Assembly (NCBI GenBank): GCA_013398955.1 | Contig: VWPU01002062.1 | Location: 1 to 64,000, forward strand | From: Callaeas wilsoni | Lineage: Eukaryota > Chordata > Aves > Passeriformes > Callaeidae | Reading direction: 5' to 3' | DNA length: 64,000 nt | In this document: piece after piece, positions 33,401-47,400 of the stretch | How positions within the stretch are numbered: the first letter of the stretch is position 1 | Layout: the number at the start of each line of letters is the position of its first letter | Made by a program: the position numbers and the translations under genes | The notes under the pieces: generated by a model | What the model was told of the DNA's origin: nothing | Databases searched by the model: none | What the model saw: only the letters and a program-made list of their open reading frames with translations

Positions 33401-36400
33401 TCAAATGGCCTCAGCATTAGTAGCTGTCAGTTACAGCCTAATATAAAAGGCACCCTAAACATCTACAGAATAAACCTTATTGTTTCAGGTATCCACTACT
33501 TTTTATTTGTCCTGTTTATTTGCTTACTCAGAAGAATTAGCTCTCAGCATTATTTAAAGAAAAACAAATAAAGTGAAGTGACACTTTAAAAGTCTTTTAA
33601 GACGAAAACCAGCAAGGCATACTGAAAATCATTTTTGAAATTAAATGCAGTGCTAGGTCACTCACATGCAGAGTGAACAAAATAACTGACACTCCCCAAA
33701 TCTGTTGACTTAAAATTATATCAGAACAGCATTTCCCATATTTGAAGAAGATAAGGACAAAGCTCTAAAGTTGCCACCTGGATTTCTTACCGCTTATGTG
33801 AAGCATTCTCACTTTCTCTGCCATCAATTACTGCCCTAGTTACTTGGAAACTCGGACCATATGCCAAGGACTGCTGAGAGGACTTGTACTAAAAGGAGGA
33901 CATGTTCCAGAAAGTTATTAGATGTCCTAGGGTGTGCCACTGAGCCTGTTGTTCAGAGAGCACCAGGTCCTCAAAAAGTGGAAATTTGGATCATGATCCT
34001 GTAACTGAATACGATGTCACTGCAGGGTAGAAAGCAGGCTGGAGTTGGGAGGAAACTTGCTTTGAAATATCAGATCCCAACTCCTGACAAGATGTCAGGC
34101 TACAGAATTACTGGTCTGATAACACAGTAGGAGAATGTTCTATGTTCTGCACCCAGAAGTTGGTTTCTTTTTCAGGCCCATTACCAGCAGATTGCCATAG
34201 CTTGGCCAGAACAGTGTAGTCTTAGTCTGTTTTGTTTGTCTTGAAACATCTTGCTATTTCTCACCTGTCAATAAACTCTCAAGAGTCTCCCTCCTTTCAC
34301 AATTTCTATGAATAGGTTGGGAAAGTGCAGCCTAGCCCAGAGAAGTCCACGTGGCTCAGTCACAGAGGTGTTTTGGTACTGGGTTCCCACGGGATCAGTG
34401 GAGGTTTACAAGGCTGTAATTCTCTGTATCCTCTCTGCCTGCCATGCCCGCACACCCCCTCGAGCTCAGGGGCTCACACAGCACAGGAGGTGTCCGGGGT
34501 GCCTGGCAGGGCTCACGCTCTCCTTCCTTAGATTCAACCAAGGAGAACCTCCCAACTCTCCCACATTTCCTCTCCCAGGAAAGGGCTTGTTCCAATATTC
34601 AGTCAGACTGCAAGTGTGAGGATGGTCCAAACTGCCAGGAAGCTCTGTCTCAAACATAAATTCAAGCTCTCAGCTAAACAGTAAGTCTGGATATTCTTAA
34701 ACACCTGCAAGGAAGGCAGAGTATTTGCTTTTCTGCTACCACTACACCAAGACGTGTATGAACACCACACAGAACTCATATCTCTGCACTGCCATCTCCA
34801 ACATGATTTATAAAGATTAGTGAAACTTTGTTTGAAGGGAACAGCTCAAAGCCAAACCAAGCAACTGCTCTCCCTCCCCATCACAGCAATGTTTTCCCTC
34901 CAGAGAACTTCCTTGCTTGTCTTCCCTTACACACTTAAATTGTACAACAAATAATACTTCTGACACCAACCCAGTGTCGCTGGTGGCATCCCACATGCCT
35001 GGTCTCTCCTCATGAGAGACCACAAACAATGAGTGGTTCATGCCTGCTTTGCAACACTTCTGAGTAAACACCATTACCTCTGCAGAGGCAGGCCAAGCTG
35101 AACTGAAGGGAGCTGTGTTTTCCACTTAGATGGAGATAAAAACTGTTAGGGACAGAATTTGTCAATAATAAACCAGAGTGAAATGTAGAGAAATGCACAC
35201 AAAAAAGTTGCATGACCCCCCAAAGCAAATATATCAAAAAGAGAAAGAAGAAACAAAAACCCTTTTAGGAGTATTTTTATCTAGTCACTGACAGACAATG
35301 TTAAAGCACTCGCACAGAATGAGCCCTCTATGCAAACTTCGATGGACTTACACAGTTAGTCTCAAATAACACTGCATAAACAAAACGACACTGAATTTGC
35401 AGAAGTTACATCCAAAAGGCATGGTAGCACCACTTAGGACTTTGGCCCCGGAAAACTTTCCTTGCAGATCTGTGTGTCATTTGCAATAATTTTATTTGCT
35501 GTTTGTGAAAGACATTACAGCCACTCTGAGTGCAATCACACCCCTCTCGGGGGGCAGCAATTTCCACTGCTCCTGTTATGATTTCCCCAGAAGGGTGTTG
35601 AATCTAGCAGCTGCCTCTTCATGGCACATACAAAAGACACCCAACAACTTTTCAGAGTGAGGTGCTGAATTTGCTATGTGTGTGCTACTGACCTCCATTC
35701 AGGGACCTTTCCACCCCAAACAGTGGAGCCCTATGAACAAAGGCAGAACTGACATTTTTCATTACCTTCAAATCCTCTGAATGGCATCACAGGGGCTTTT
35801 TTGTGAATAAGACAGAGGAAAGAAGGACGTGTTACTTCTTTGGTCTCTCAAATTACTGTTCTAATACTGTTCTAAATAAGCTGATAACTTATTTCTAAGC
35901 ACATCCATAGTTTCTCTCAGGTATTTGGAAAATTAGGATTCTCATGCATTAATATAAAAAGAGTCTTGGATTTCAAACCCCATACTCACAGAGGTAAGAG
36001 CTGAACATGAGAAAATGTGCATCTAGAGTTCTGCATTGCAACAGGCCTGTGTAAGAAACACACGAGCACACACACTTCAGTTTGTTCCTTTCGGTCCAAC
36101 TCGGCAAGATGCATTTTGGTTTTCATGAATCTTGATCTGCTGGAGCAGCTGCAGCCACACCTACCAACCACCTTTGGGTGCCTGGCAAGGGGTGATGAAG
36201 TTTTTACCTCAGCTCATAAAATCAGTGAGGTTTTGGAGTTGTTGTTCCCCCACCTTCCCCCCCAAAAAATTAGTCTGCTCTCAACACTTTTCAAAAGCTG
36301 CTCTCCATCTTACAGAATCACATCTAGCACGAACATAGCACAGATCCAACATGAAACTCAGCACTGCTGTAAGATAAATAAAACTCAGCTGCTGGAGCAT

Positions 36401-37429
36401 TCTGTGTTATCCATGTATGCAAATGAACTGCTTAACGCTTCAGTGTTAACAACTTGGCTGCAGACATTCTGTGCTGGAAAAAAAACAGAATTTCAGAGGA
36501 AATTCTGCCTACCCTGGAAATCCACTAGGTGAGCTTTTATGGCTGTTTTCCATCACTGCCTTTTTGTGAACGAGAGGACATTTTCCCACTAGTTGTGTTT
36601 ATCAGCTCTGAGAGGAGGCAGATGAATCTAAGCACAAGTCAGAGATTTTCTGAGACTTCTTTGTCTGGCATGGGGATCTGTGTGACAGGGGCTATCAAGT
36701 GTCTGTAGCCACTTCATGTCTTGTGTAGTTTGGGAGCTAAAGCCACACCTGTACTCTGCCTGCTTGGTGTTAGGTCAGTGTTACTGAGTAGTAAATTGTA
36801 ACTTCCACATGAATTGACTGGATTTTAAGGTACTGGAGGTCTTCCCCTACAAAACACCCCCATTCCAGTTTAAGTCTATCCAAAGGGGTTTCCTGAACTT
36901 GTGTGCAGGAGCCCTTTCACAAACATCTGACACAGCATCACTGATCTCAGTGTGTCTCAGGCCACAACAGAGGCCTTGGCTCTTCAGCTGCCACCACAGA
37001 GCAAGAGGCCCAATTCAAGGTCTTGTCAGAAGCACAAAGCTTTCTTCTGGCTCTATGGAAATGGCTTTACAACTCTTTACTTTAGGGGAAGGCAGTGTCA
37101 CTATAGGCGTTGCTTTACCTTTCAGGCTGTGTTCCACTTGTTTGTTTCTCAAGGTGGAACTCCAAAACCAAAGCCTTACCTTCCCCCTTTTCATACCCAT
37201 TAAAACATTTATTTCTGAAGTCTGTGGCAAATACACTGTCTGCTTTTTGTACATCTCTGCCTCAGCAGCAGCCAAGTTCCAATGTAAACTGCATTTATGT
37301 GTTCTAACAGCTGTCACATGCGGGAGTGTTACTGAAAAGCCAACCCCCAGTGAAGACTTTAGTGTTTCCTGGTCACTGTTACTGTTGAGAGAAAGAACAA
37401 CAAACAGCACTAGCTTTGTAATTCACTGG
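27431..37429. other. Intergenic, nothing recognised
   Basis: Composition becomes AT-rich to the right of about 31 kb. No RNA gene, repeat family or supported exon recognised on either strand. Confidence 0.45.
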
Positions 37430-38430
37430 CAGAACTAACTGCTGCTTTTTATTTAGCGGAAGGACTCCTGACCTCTCTTGCCTAGCCAGTGCTTCATATG
37501 CACCAAAGACCAGCACAAATTCCATAAAGACATAATCAGTCATTGCTCTGAAGTGAACAACATAAAAAAAGCAACGCAGACTAAAGAAGATGGAACACAG
37601 TTACATGCAAAGAGAAAGTTGCTTCTGATATGTTCACATTCCCATGGTTTCTTCTATGAATGAAGAAGCAAAGCTCTTCATTCCAGTGGAAAAAGAGATT
37701 GTTTATTCCACAAATGTTAAAGAGTAGAATTAAGAAAAAAATGCAGAAAGAAGGAATAGGAGTAATTGTTGCAGATAAAGACCTCAGAGGTAAGCATGGA
37801 TGCTGCCTTGGGCACTGTAGCAGTGGTTTTCACCTGCTACAGGTCAACCCGAAGTTGACTCTCTTCGGGGTCTGGAGGCCATACAGGTCTTGCCCCACAC
37901 AGGACTGCTCTGGGCAGGAAGGCTCTGCACGTGTGGCCGACACTGTCCCTCCTCATGCAGATCCTTTCAACACAGACACTGCCCAACCCACTCATAAAGG
38001 TAACATTTAAAAAAAAGCAATTGGCAGGCTGCTTCAGCAAGCAATATGTGAAAAAGACAGTTGCTTGGTAAGACTCCTGGGCTGAGCCTACATTCTGTCT
38101 CCAAAGGCCATTTACTCTGACACAGAAGGCAGAGAGCAAGAGTTTCTTCTCAAGGTGGCAATGTCACTTTAGAGTAAACTATCAGAGAATATCCATCTCC
38201 CATGTCAGTCCTGGGCTGCTGCTGAGACCTTGAATTGTATAACAAGGCCCTTGTCTTAGCCAGCTTTAGCGACCACGGACGCATCCCATCAGATAATCCC
38301 GAATCCCATGCAAGGCCTGCAGTGTCAACAACCTCGCTCTCCTCTGCAGGTCACCAGTAAAGCTCATTACAGGAAGCTGGCTCTGTCCTTCAGCGATGTG
38401 ACAGGTGATTTCTGAGGAAAGGAACTGTTC
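37430..38430 (-). other. ARMC9: Probable ARMC9 3' UTR with two AATAAA candidates
   Basis: Below the terminal ARMC9 stop (38431-38433) the minus strand has AATAAA at 37702-37707 and at 37448-37453. The distal one is followed by a GT-rich stretch (tgctgtttgttgttc), which fits a cleavage signal better, giving about 1 kb of UTR. Confidence 0.45.
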
Positions 38431-38453
38431 TCACTTCCTGTAGGACTGGCTGC
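38431..38453 (-). CDS. ARMC9: ARMC9 terminal coding exon (SSQSYRK)
   Basis: A 23-nt coding exon. The acceptor on the minus strand is tttctcgctgttttctgcag. GC completes the split codon A|GC, then AGC CAG TCC TAC AGG AAG TGA. The end SSQSYRK-stop mirrors human SSQSHRK-stop. Too short for ORF detection. Confidence 0.85.
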
Positions 38454-41400
38454 CTGCAGAAAAACAGCGAGAAAGGGTCTGTCAGCTGCAAGCAGCATCT
38501 ATTACAAGAGAGAAGCTGCCTGAGGGCAACACTTGTTCCGCTTGTACAGGGACGCAAACCACAAAAAACATGCAGAAATGCACTTTAACTCCTGATGCTG
38601 CCACTTAAAAAGGCAGAATGTATTTATGGCAACCTCTTTCCAGGGGATATTGAAAGAACTGAAAAGGAGTCACCAGGGCCCAGTTGCATTCCCAACAAAA
38701 AACATTCCCCATTCTTCTGGTAGAGAGTTTTGTACTGCCCTAGCTCCAAAGTGCCTTAGACAGAACTTGGTGCACTGCAAACAGCTTCAGCATGCCCGTG
38801 CAGAGCTGCCTGGAACAGACAGAGAATAAGGATCAGAGTGGATTAAACCATGCAACCATGTTCCCATGGAGCACAGTTGAAAAGGTCTAAATTTGGAGGT
38901 GCCTATGCTCCCTATGGAACCCTATTTTCCAGCCATGCTGCCAGTGTCATCCCTGTGCCAGCTTGGAAGTGGAAATCACAGAGGATCCCAGCAAGGCTGG
39001 TTTTATTTGGAAGAGCTTGGTTTTGCTCTAGAGTTCAGCTAACAGCAGGGGCTGCATCTTGGGCAGGAATCTGGCCCCAGGCCTGTAGCTGCACTAAGTA
39101 CCTGGGCTTCCTCTGCATTCCTCAGGCATTCCACACACTCCATGCTCCAAGAGGAGCGGTCCAGCTAGTTCAGGTAGGTTTACATAAAATCAACTTGTTT
39201 CCAGAAAATACACCTATAATAAATACTAAAATCAAGATAAAAATGTGCCTCTAAAATAAATGAATGCATCAAGTAAAATCAGAAAGTCATCTTTTTCTGA
39301 TCATGTCCATCAGCTATAAAAATTTGCATTTCTCCAGAAATGCCAAGAAACCCACAAATTAGTCTTACACTGGAACAGAGTCTCTTGATATGTAAAAACC
39401 TACATATACCTATGCAGCAGGCAAATGAGAGGCAGCAACTGCTGGAACCTACTGATTGCTGGTATCTGTGCATCTGATACCATTTTTGACCTACAGATGA
39501 GTCAGCTAGGAAATTAAAGGAGCAGTAAGCACGGAGCTTTACTAGGGAATCATTAGGGGCTCACTTGCTTCAGACCGCTTCCCTGCATCTTTAAGTAACA
39601 GCTGAGAATTACCTTTGAGAACCTCAAGTTGCAGTGCAGGTACTTAAAACCCTTTTTAGTCCTTTAAAAATCTGGTCCTTACAACCTTCATGTAACTCTT
39701 CCCACTTATAAATACCTGTGTGAAAGCCCCTGCAGGATGGACAAGAATTAATTGGTGCTCTGTGACAGCAGACAACAAGGCTGGATACATGTACACAGAG
39801 TGAGTGGAAGATTACTTGTTTGCAAAATAATTTCTTTGCTATTTTTAGCAGGAAGAGTTTAACATTCAGTTGCTGACACTGTCTCGTGGCACATGTGTAC
39901 AGATAGAAAATAATAACTTGGAATCCCAAGAGAAAAACTTGGAGAAATGGTAAATGGACACACAGCAAGTTGGGACACCTGTTACACATTCAGCTTTAGG
40001 ATGCACAGACACAGCAAAGAGAAGAGGTACAGTGTAAAACAAAACCATAAAGTTAGAAGAGCTCAGGTATCTGGACTAACAGATCATACACACTGAATCC
40101 ACAGACGACCCCAAGTGATCTACTGTAAGCAATTAAAAAATAAAATACATTTAACACTGTGGCACTGGAAAAGGATCTTGCTCCAGAGTCTCCTGAAAGC
40201 AGCACTGGTATGTCACATCTTTCCTAGGACACTCCCCCCAGGAGTGTAAAGCTGCCCTGGAGAAACTAGAACATGCAGAAGATTTTTTGTGTACACACAC
40301 ACACACACACTCTCACACATTCTCTGTGCTTTTCCTTTTGTCACTAGGGCTTCTTTTCAACGGGCCAATGCTTTTGGAGATGAACCGAAACAGGAACCAG
40401 GGACTGACTCTTGGGTGTTAACACCACATCCAGTCAGGGCAGAACAGTGCTGCTGCCACAGGAAACAGAGAGCACTGATGTCAGAGGTAAAACTCGGGGC
40501 ACATGCAGCAAAGGTAAAGCTGAAAGAGCTGCGTTACCTCAGCACAGCAGTGTTGAAGCAAGGAGCCTCCAGGTCAAAACCTCCTTTCGCCACCAAGAAC
40601 ATTCCCTTCCAATGCCTCACCTGTACTCCCTGAATGAAACCACATCACTTCCCTGCACATGCAACTGTGTGGAACAATGAGTGAACAACACAGAACGCTC
40701 AGAATGCTCTTTCCAACTCTGTTACTGATTTACTGGGTTATTTAAACTCTTCTCATTTCGTTTTCCATACTTGTAATGAGTAGCTAATGATATACACATA
40801 TTTAGAGTTTCTTGGGAAGGTATTAAGACTTACTATGTTTTTATAAAATGTTTCAAGGTAACAGTGACAGCTAAAGAATAGATCTGATGTTACATTGTGA
40901 TCAAGTAATCATCACTAAACTTGTTAGGACACATTTGCTCCTGCCATTTTCACTAATGATGGACAAAGAGTTGTATTTGAATCCACCTTTTCCTACTCAC
41001 ATGCCTGGGAAAAACTTTGTTCATTACTGAAGAATGCACCACCCTTCCCCCTCCACCCCAAAATACCTCCAGAGCTAACACACCACACATGTTTACTGAT
41101 GCGTGAGCATCCAAGATCAATTTTTCCTCTGTATTGAGCTTCTGCTGCCTGGCTTAAAGCAAGTGTCCATCCTTTTCCTCCATCCTCAAGTCAAAGCCAC
41201 TCTCTCTTCTAAACGCCCCCCGAAGATGAAGTACTTTTTATAAACTTTTGCAGGCCAAAGCACGGCCATGTAGTTCTTGAGTACCAGTCTCCAGCAGAAA
41301 GGAGACTGCCATAAGCAGCACACCGTGCTTGGCTCTCTGCTTACCAAGCTGCCCTGAGCCATCTCCTGAGCTGCCTGACATCTGCTCTACATTCAGCTGC

Positions 41401-44400
41401 AGTGCAGACACACCCAGGGACAGGACTTCAAGTTACACAGTGGGATGAACAAGTGTCTAAAGAAAAGGAAAAACTCTGATGACATCTAGAGAAAGTCTAA
41501 TCTGAGACTCATAAGCTTCCCCAAAAACTTCTGAGAATTTGGGCCACTTTTCTCCACCCAGAGACAGGAAAAAGCATGTCTTTAAACTGCTCACATGACA
41601 GCCTGGAAATATGAGCAGTGTTCAGCTGGATATAATTACATGGTTGTACATCCTGCAGATGACAAGTACAATGTCATATACTCCTGGCACATTTGTAGCC
41701 TACGACTTCACTCCTGAAGAGCTTCTACAACGCTCCCTCCTTTCCCACCCCAAGGAATGACAAACAGAACGATGACTTTTTCCACTTACTCTGTCTGCTC
41801 CTTGTGGATGATCCTGAGGATCTCGGATGGCTTGTTTGTTGGGGTCCAGCCTGAGAGAACTGGGGAGCAATGGCTGGGACCGTTCCCTTTCTAGGGCTGG
41901 TGCTCTGCCCGTCAGGAGTGCGAGGGATCTTAGGTTTGCTGGTGAAGGCTACGGCAAACTCGCTGTAGGAGGAGATGGAAAGGATCAGCAACGCACGGAG
42001 AAAGATGGATGCATAGCAAGTCTGCAACCAAGGGAAACCTGCAGTACGTGCTGTGACAGCCTGGCAGGTGCTCAAAACTCAGGGAGACTGCAAATGGAAA
42101 GGAACATGGCACCACAGGTACTGCCTGGGACATGTGCTCACTGCACAGCCTCTAACCTGCCTCTATCTGCTGCTGATGCTACTCAAACCTCACTCTTTGC
42201 ACTACAGGATCGAACAGGATCGAATTGGTTAAATTTCCTGCAAACCAGTAGTAACTGATCTTTAGCTTGTTTTCCGTTGTCTTTATCACGTCTAGTGACT
42301 CATTCTGGGGTGCAAAAAATACACAGATATGCTACAGCACAGGAATACATCCTTTTAGGGCACAGACACCATAATTTCTTCCAGGTATAGGTCAATCTTG
42401 GCAGATACAGGCAGCCTCCCCGGCTCCTGTCTGAGATAAGATTTGTAGAACTCCCCGAAGGCTTTGTCAAAAGAGCAAAAAGCTGTGATGGCATCTATAA
42501 AATAAATTCCCTAAACACACAGGTTCCTCGTTCACACTGAGAACATAAACCAGGTGCTGCTATTTCACAGTCTGCATGTGCTGCAAAAATACCATTCTTT
42601 AAAATTTAGTCAATAACTGTGTGAGGATACACTGTCCTTCCTAGCTGCCAGCATAAATACAGTTTTTCCCAGGTACAAAAATGAAGGCTACCAGGAAATA
42701 GCAAGTCTCTAAAATAATTCTGAATCTATATTAATGTTTGCACTAGTGAGTCGATTTTCTCTTAAGAGGAGAAAAGGTTAAACTAAAGTAACAGCTACAT
42801 GAAAACATCATATTTTAAAAGGGAAATACAAGAGCCAAAGGCAGGGCATCGAAAAAATAGGTGCCGTCTGAAAATCGGCGATTGAAATAGAAAGTCCCCG
42901 TGTTATTAACTCCATCAAAAGAACCCTTTGTGACCATCAGAAGGGGTGATTAGGAGGATTTTCAAGATATTTAATCTCCCCTCCTCCCCTGGGAATGCTG
43001 CTGAGTCAGTGCTGATTAGCCCTTCCATAGCCCTGCTTCACCTTGCAGGGAGATTTGAGCAAGTGTTCCTTTTGTATTTTAAATAGCATTATTGTCTGTA
43101 TTTTGCATATGTATACGCTAACTATTAAGGGCAGAGACATGCTAACTGCTCTGCTACAAACCATCTCTGCAGCCCTCTACCTACGAGTATTACAAGTGTT
43201 AACACTTGTCTCAGCTTCAAAAGAGGAGGTGGCAGATGGCAGCAGAAACAGACTGGTAAAACAACACCAAAAAATAAGACTGGCTAGATAAAACCTCAAG
43301 GTGTGGACCACAGAGATATTTAACATCTTTGTCTCCATATAGTAGTCTCATTGTTACGGCTTTTTTTGTCATTTAACACACTTTGGTAAAGTGAGTTAGT
43401 TCAAGTGGATTGGGTTTTCAATTCATTAGTGCTCTTCATAATCTTATGTGTACTATGATGTTCTTAGGTAGAGTAAAAAGAAAGATTCACTGGCCTCAAG
43501 GCAGTTTTTGAGCCATGAATGAGGTTTTTTTTCTTCCTTATTCGACAATAGATAACAAAACCTTGGATCTCTGTTCCCATACACTAAAAAAGTGTTTTTA
43601 TAGCCGTTCCACCGTCTCCAGAGTTTCAGGGCAGTAACCTCGGCAGCCAGACTTGAGACAGAGCAAAGCAATGCAACCAGAGTCACATCACTTCATCAAG
43701 GAGAGATACACAGTGCTCACACAGAATGGTTCACCTCTGTGCAAACTCTTTAGGAAAGGATTATATGAAATAGGCTGGTAGCAAAAATTGTAAAGTTGAA
43801 AAAATTCTGTTGTTTTTCTGAGAGGATGCAGAGCAGATCTGGCTCTCCATGTGTCCAAGTATCACAGAATCACTTCATCTTTAGTGCATCAATAAATAGG
43901 TTAAGATCAACAGAAAATAACTAATCCTCGAGATAACACCTAAAACTCCTATTTGTTATCCTTTAAAAGTTGATGAGTTGAAGAAAGAAGAAGCAAAATC
44001 TAGTGTGGGAAACATTCTTCAGCATTTGGTAAAGGAGTCACTGATGACAAGGTGCGTTCAAAGAAAAAACAAAGCAAAAAACCAACCAAACAAAAATACC
44101 CAACCTCACAGAAAACCCACACAAAAACCTACATTTGCATTGAGAAGAAAGAAAATTGTTTACTTGCAAAAACTGAAATAATTGTCTATAAAAAAAGTGC
44201 ACAATGGACTGACACTGGGATTCGAATAATCAACCAGGAGGTAAGACAGGACCTGAACATATTCAGATGAATTAAACCATTTTCTCCAAGAATACACTTG
44301 GACTTTAGGCCATTTTTACTAGATTACCAGAAAAGCAAGGCTAATAGAGACATAAGAATGTCCTGCAGAGTTTAAGCTCTTTTTTATCAAGACAATACTG

Positions 44401-47400
44401 GACATAGTCACAATACAAAAAACCCCTGCTTTTTCAGTCAGTCACAATTGTAGACTGAAGTCTGTTATAAATTCATCCTTGACTGGCTAAAAAGCACAAC
44501 AGAGCTATATTCTCACATGATCAAAATGCAACAGGGAATATCAATGCAAGATCAGCTGCCAGTCTGACCTGCATCAGCTGGAACAATCATTTGTTCCTGT
44601 GGAAATAAAACAAGTGCAGCAGAAATGTCACTGCTAGAGTCTCATTCTTCTCTCCAATTGATTTTGCATCATTTCACTCATCTCTGTCCAGTTAAATTCC
44701 CAATTTATACTGCTAAGAAAGAGGGGAAAGAGAAGTGACCACTTCCACAGCCCAACTCTGCCCTCCTTGTCTCATACATACCTCTTCTAAGAAGGTCTTA
44801 GTATTTGCCTAATAGGTATTTGCCTCCAGGAAGGAGACATTTCTTACAGTGGACAAAACTATGAGCAAAGCACTGATTTATTAGTCCTGTTTGTTTTGCA
44901 AACAAATTATAGTCTGCATCCAAGAGTGAAAGAATGAAAAGGCAGGTCTAGCCTATTGCAACACCAACATATTAACAAAAGACTCTTGACACACAAAACC
45001 CTGTGCTCTCTTTGACTGTGAATGGCTGCATTCCCATATCCGTGACTCGAGGCTGCATTTGGAAATCCAAATTACTGCATGCATGCTGAGGAAACACACG
45101 ATGAAAAGATATGATCTTCCTCTGCAGGATACTGCACCTGTGCCTTCACTTCTATAAAATCCATCCTGAGATTTAGACATATGTTTGTGAACAAATATTA
45201 AAAATTACTGGGAACGCACCTTTTTAATAATAGGTTATGTAGAGAAGCAAAGCATCTCACTAAGGTGGGGGACAAGGTGCTGCCAATTTGACTTGCTTCT
45301 TGGAAGCAAAGCCTGAAAAATAATATCCGTCTCTCCACAGCAAAGCAAACAATTCGGCCATAAATTTTTATGGTCTATATGTATTTCTACTATGTGCTTA
45401 GCTACTGTTACAACAGATAACAGAAATAAAACCAGTAAAGCTGGGCCAGAGGTATGATTACTAAGCACTTCAGCTGAAACCAGTGATAATTTGTTGACAA
45501 TGTATAATTTCTCAGATCTCACCATGGAAACAGCACGACTGGGGAAAAAACCCAACCAAACAACCAAAGCCACACCAACCCCTCAAAAACCCCCAAAACC
45601 ACACACTGGAATCTGTAGGCCTGAAGGAAACAAAGTTCCAGACATAGAATCTTTCAGAAGTGCTAGAGCTGTAACTGACACAAATAATCAAGCACTTCTG
45701 AAAAATCAGGTGCATTAAGAGCTGTTAAAACCTTTCCTTTAACATACCTCCACCCATTCTGTGTTTTACTTCTGGAATGTATTTGCTTTTAAAATTTGTC
45801 TACACTGTTTAAAACTTGGCCCAATCTAATAAGCTATAGGAAAAAGCTGTTAATGTCTGAAGGACACATGCAGGCCCTGAAAACTTTGGTAGACTTTGGT
45901 CCAATTGCTAATGAATTCCTAGATCTCATCCAAGATATAACATCACAGTTGTACACATGACAAAGGCTTCACAGAGAGCTCAAGGTATGAGCAGGATAAG
46001 GAGAGTAAGACCTTTCATTTTACAGGAAAAATTTCATGGAAGAGTTGAAACCCATTGCTGGGTGATCTCATAACTTCGCCTCCTTTGCTATACCCACCTA
46101 GTGGATAAATGAGGGATCTGGTCAGCAGTGCTAGCAACTCAGCATGTTTAAACACTCTTAACTCACTTAAATGCTTCATTTTACTTCCTTCTGCATGTTA
46201 ATTCCTGTCCTGTTCCCACACTCCTACCTATTTCTTTACTAATAAACAATTTTCATGGGCTAGTGTTGAGTCATCTAAGGAAGCAATCAGGAAGTTTTAT
46301 TTTCAGAAGGCTGTGCTGAGCAGACATGTGAAGTTCATTAATAATGCCTTGCTTGAGACTTCTCCCATTCTGCACCAGATGCTTAGAAATTGAACAGCTG
46401 CCTCTGGCACAGCAAAGGGTATTTTGTTTGGCAAGCACCACCACAGCTGTCTAAAGCCAGACTACATCATACATCAAATGACTTCACAGATTGTCTTTAC
46501 AGCAGCATGGAATTAGCTGGTAAATCTTGTCAGGCTCCTGTCACAACTTTAGGTATCCTCTGGATAGACCATACCTATGTGATTGACCGTTTACTTTGTC
46601 CTCAGTGAAGTCATCAGATCGAGAAGACAAGGTATCACCAGCTGGGAGGTGTTGGTCCATTCTATGGCCTGATGCAAATACTTCAGATGACTTCATTTCA
46701 ACTGCTGTTTAAAAAAGAAACACAATTCAGTGAGGAGCTGTCTCCTTACACTTTTATTAGAAATACAACCAAGTGACAGTTCCTGCTGTACGAAGGAAAC
46801 CTTGAGGTTTTGGCAGGCTACTGAGTTCGTGCGGCAGAGTGTATTATGGCTCATCACCTGAGCAAAACATCTGCAAGTGTGACAATTTAAGCCCTTTGCA
46901 GCTGGAAAATAAAACTGGCTACACCGTGCACTTGCAATGGGATAGGAGCATGCAGACCACCAGTTAACACACATCAGCTATGTCCAATATCTCATCAAAG
47001 CCACAGGAACACAACTCCTTGCAGTTGTCTGTACATATCTACAGCAACAGGGCCACTGCAGACAAAAGCAGTGTTTTACACTTCTGTCAGACTCAATTTC
47101 TGCCTTATGCTAATGGGGAAGCTAATGGGGAAGTGAAGGACACTCAGTTGGTTTAGAATCACAAGGCTATTGAGATGTGCAAGCTCAATGAAAGTTTAGG
47201 GAAAATCCCTAGCTCCAATCCTGCCATGCTCAGGACAGGCTGCTGTCCTTGTTTGCTCTCTCGTGCTGATAAGAATGCAGATCAGGTCACTCTCAGACAG
47301 GCACTTCGCTGCCCAACACATGTTCTGTCTGGCGTTCAGCATAATAAGTGTAGTAATAGGACCAGGGTTCATCTCTGGTACACAGGTTTTCTGCTCACAA

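Noticed and set aside
41725..41789. Read-through extension of the ARMC9 penultimate exon (SKWKKSSFC... end)
   Set aside because: A consensus GTAAGT donor precedes it, and the conserved C-terminus is recovered from the exon at 38431-38453.
45228..45310. Segment with an excellent minus-strand acceptor (attatttttcag) and a possible GTGCGT donor
   Set aside because: Stops appear in the phase needed to follow the 50.1-kb ARMC9 exon; the other frames link to nothing.
45749..45832. Exon-like segment (acceptor tttttcctatag, donor GAG|GTATGT, minus strand)
   Set aside because: Stops in all three frames, so not coding; might be a non-coding exon but there is no further support.
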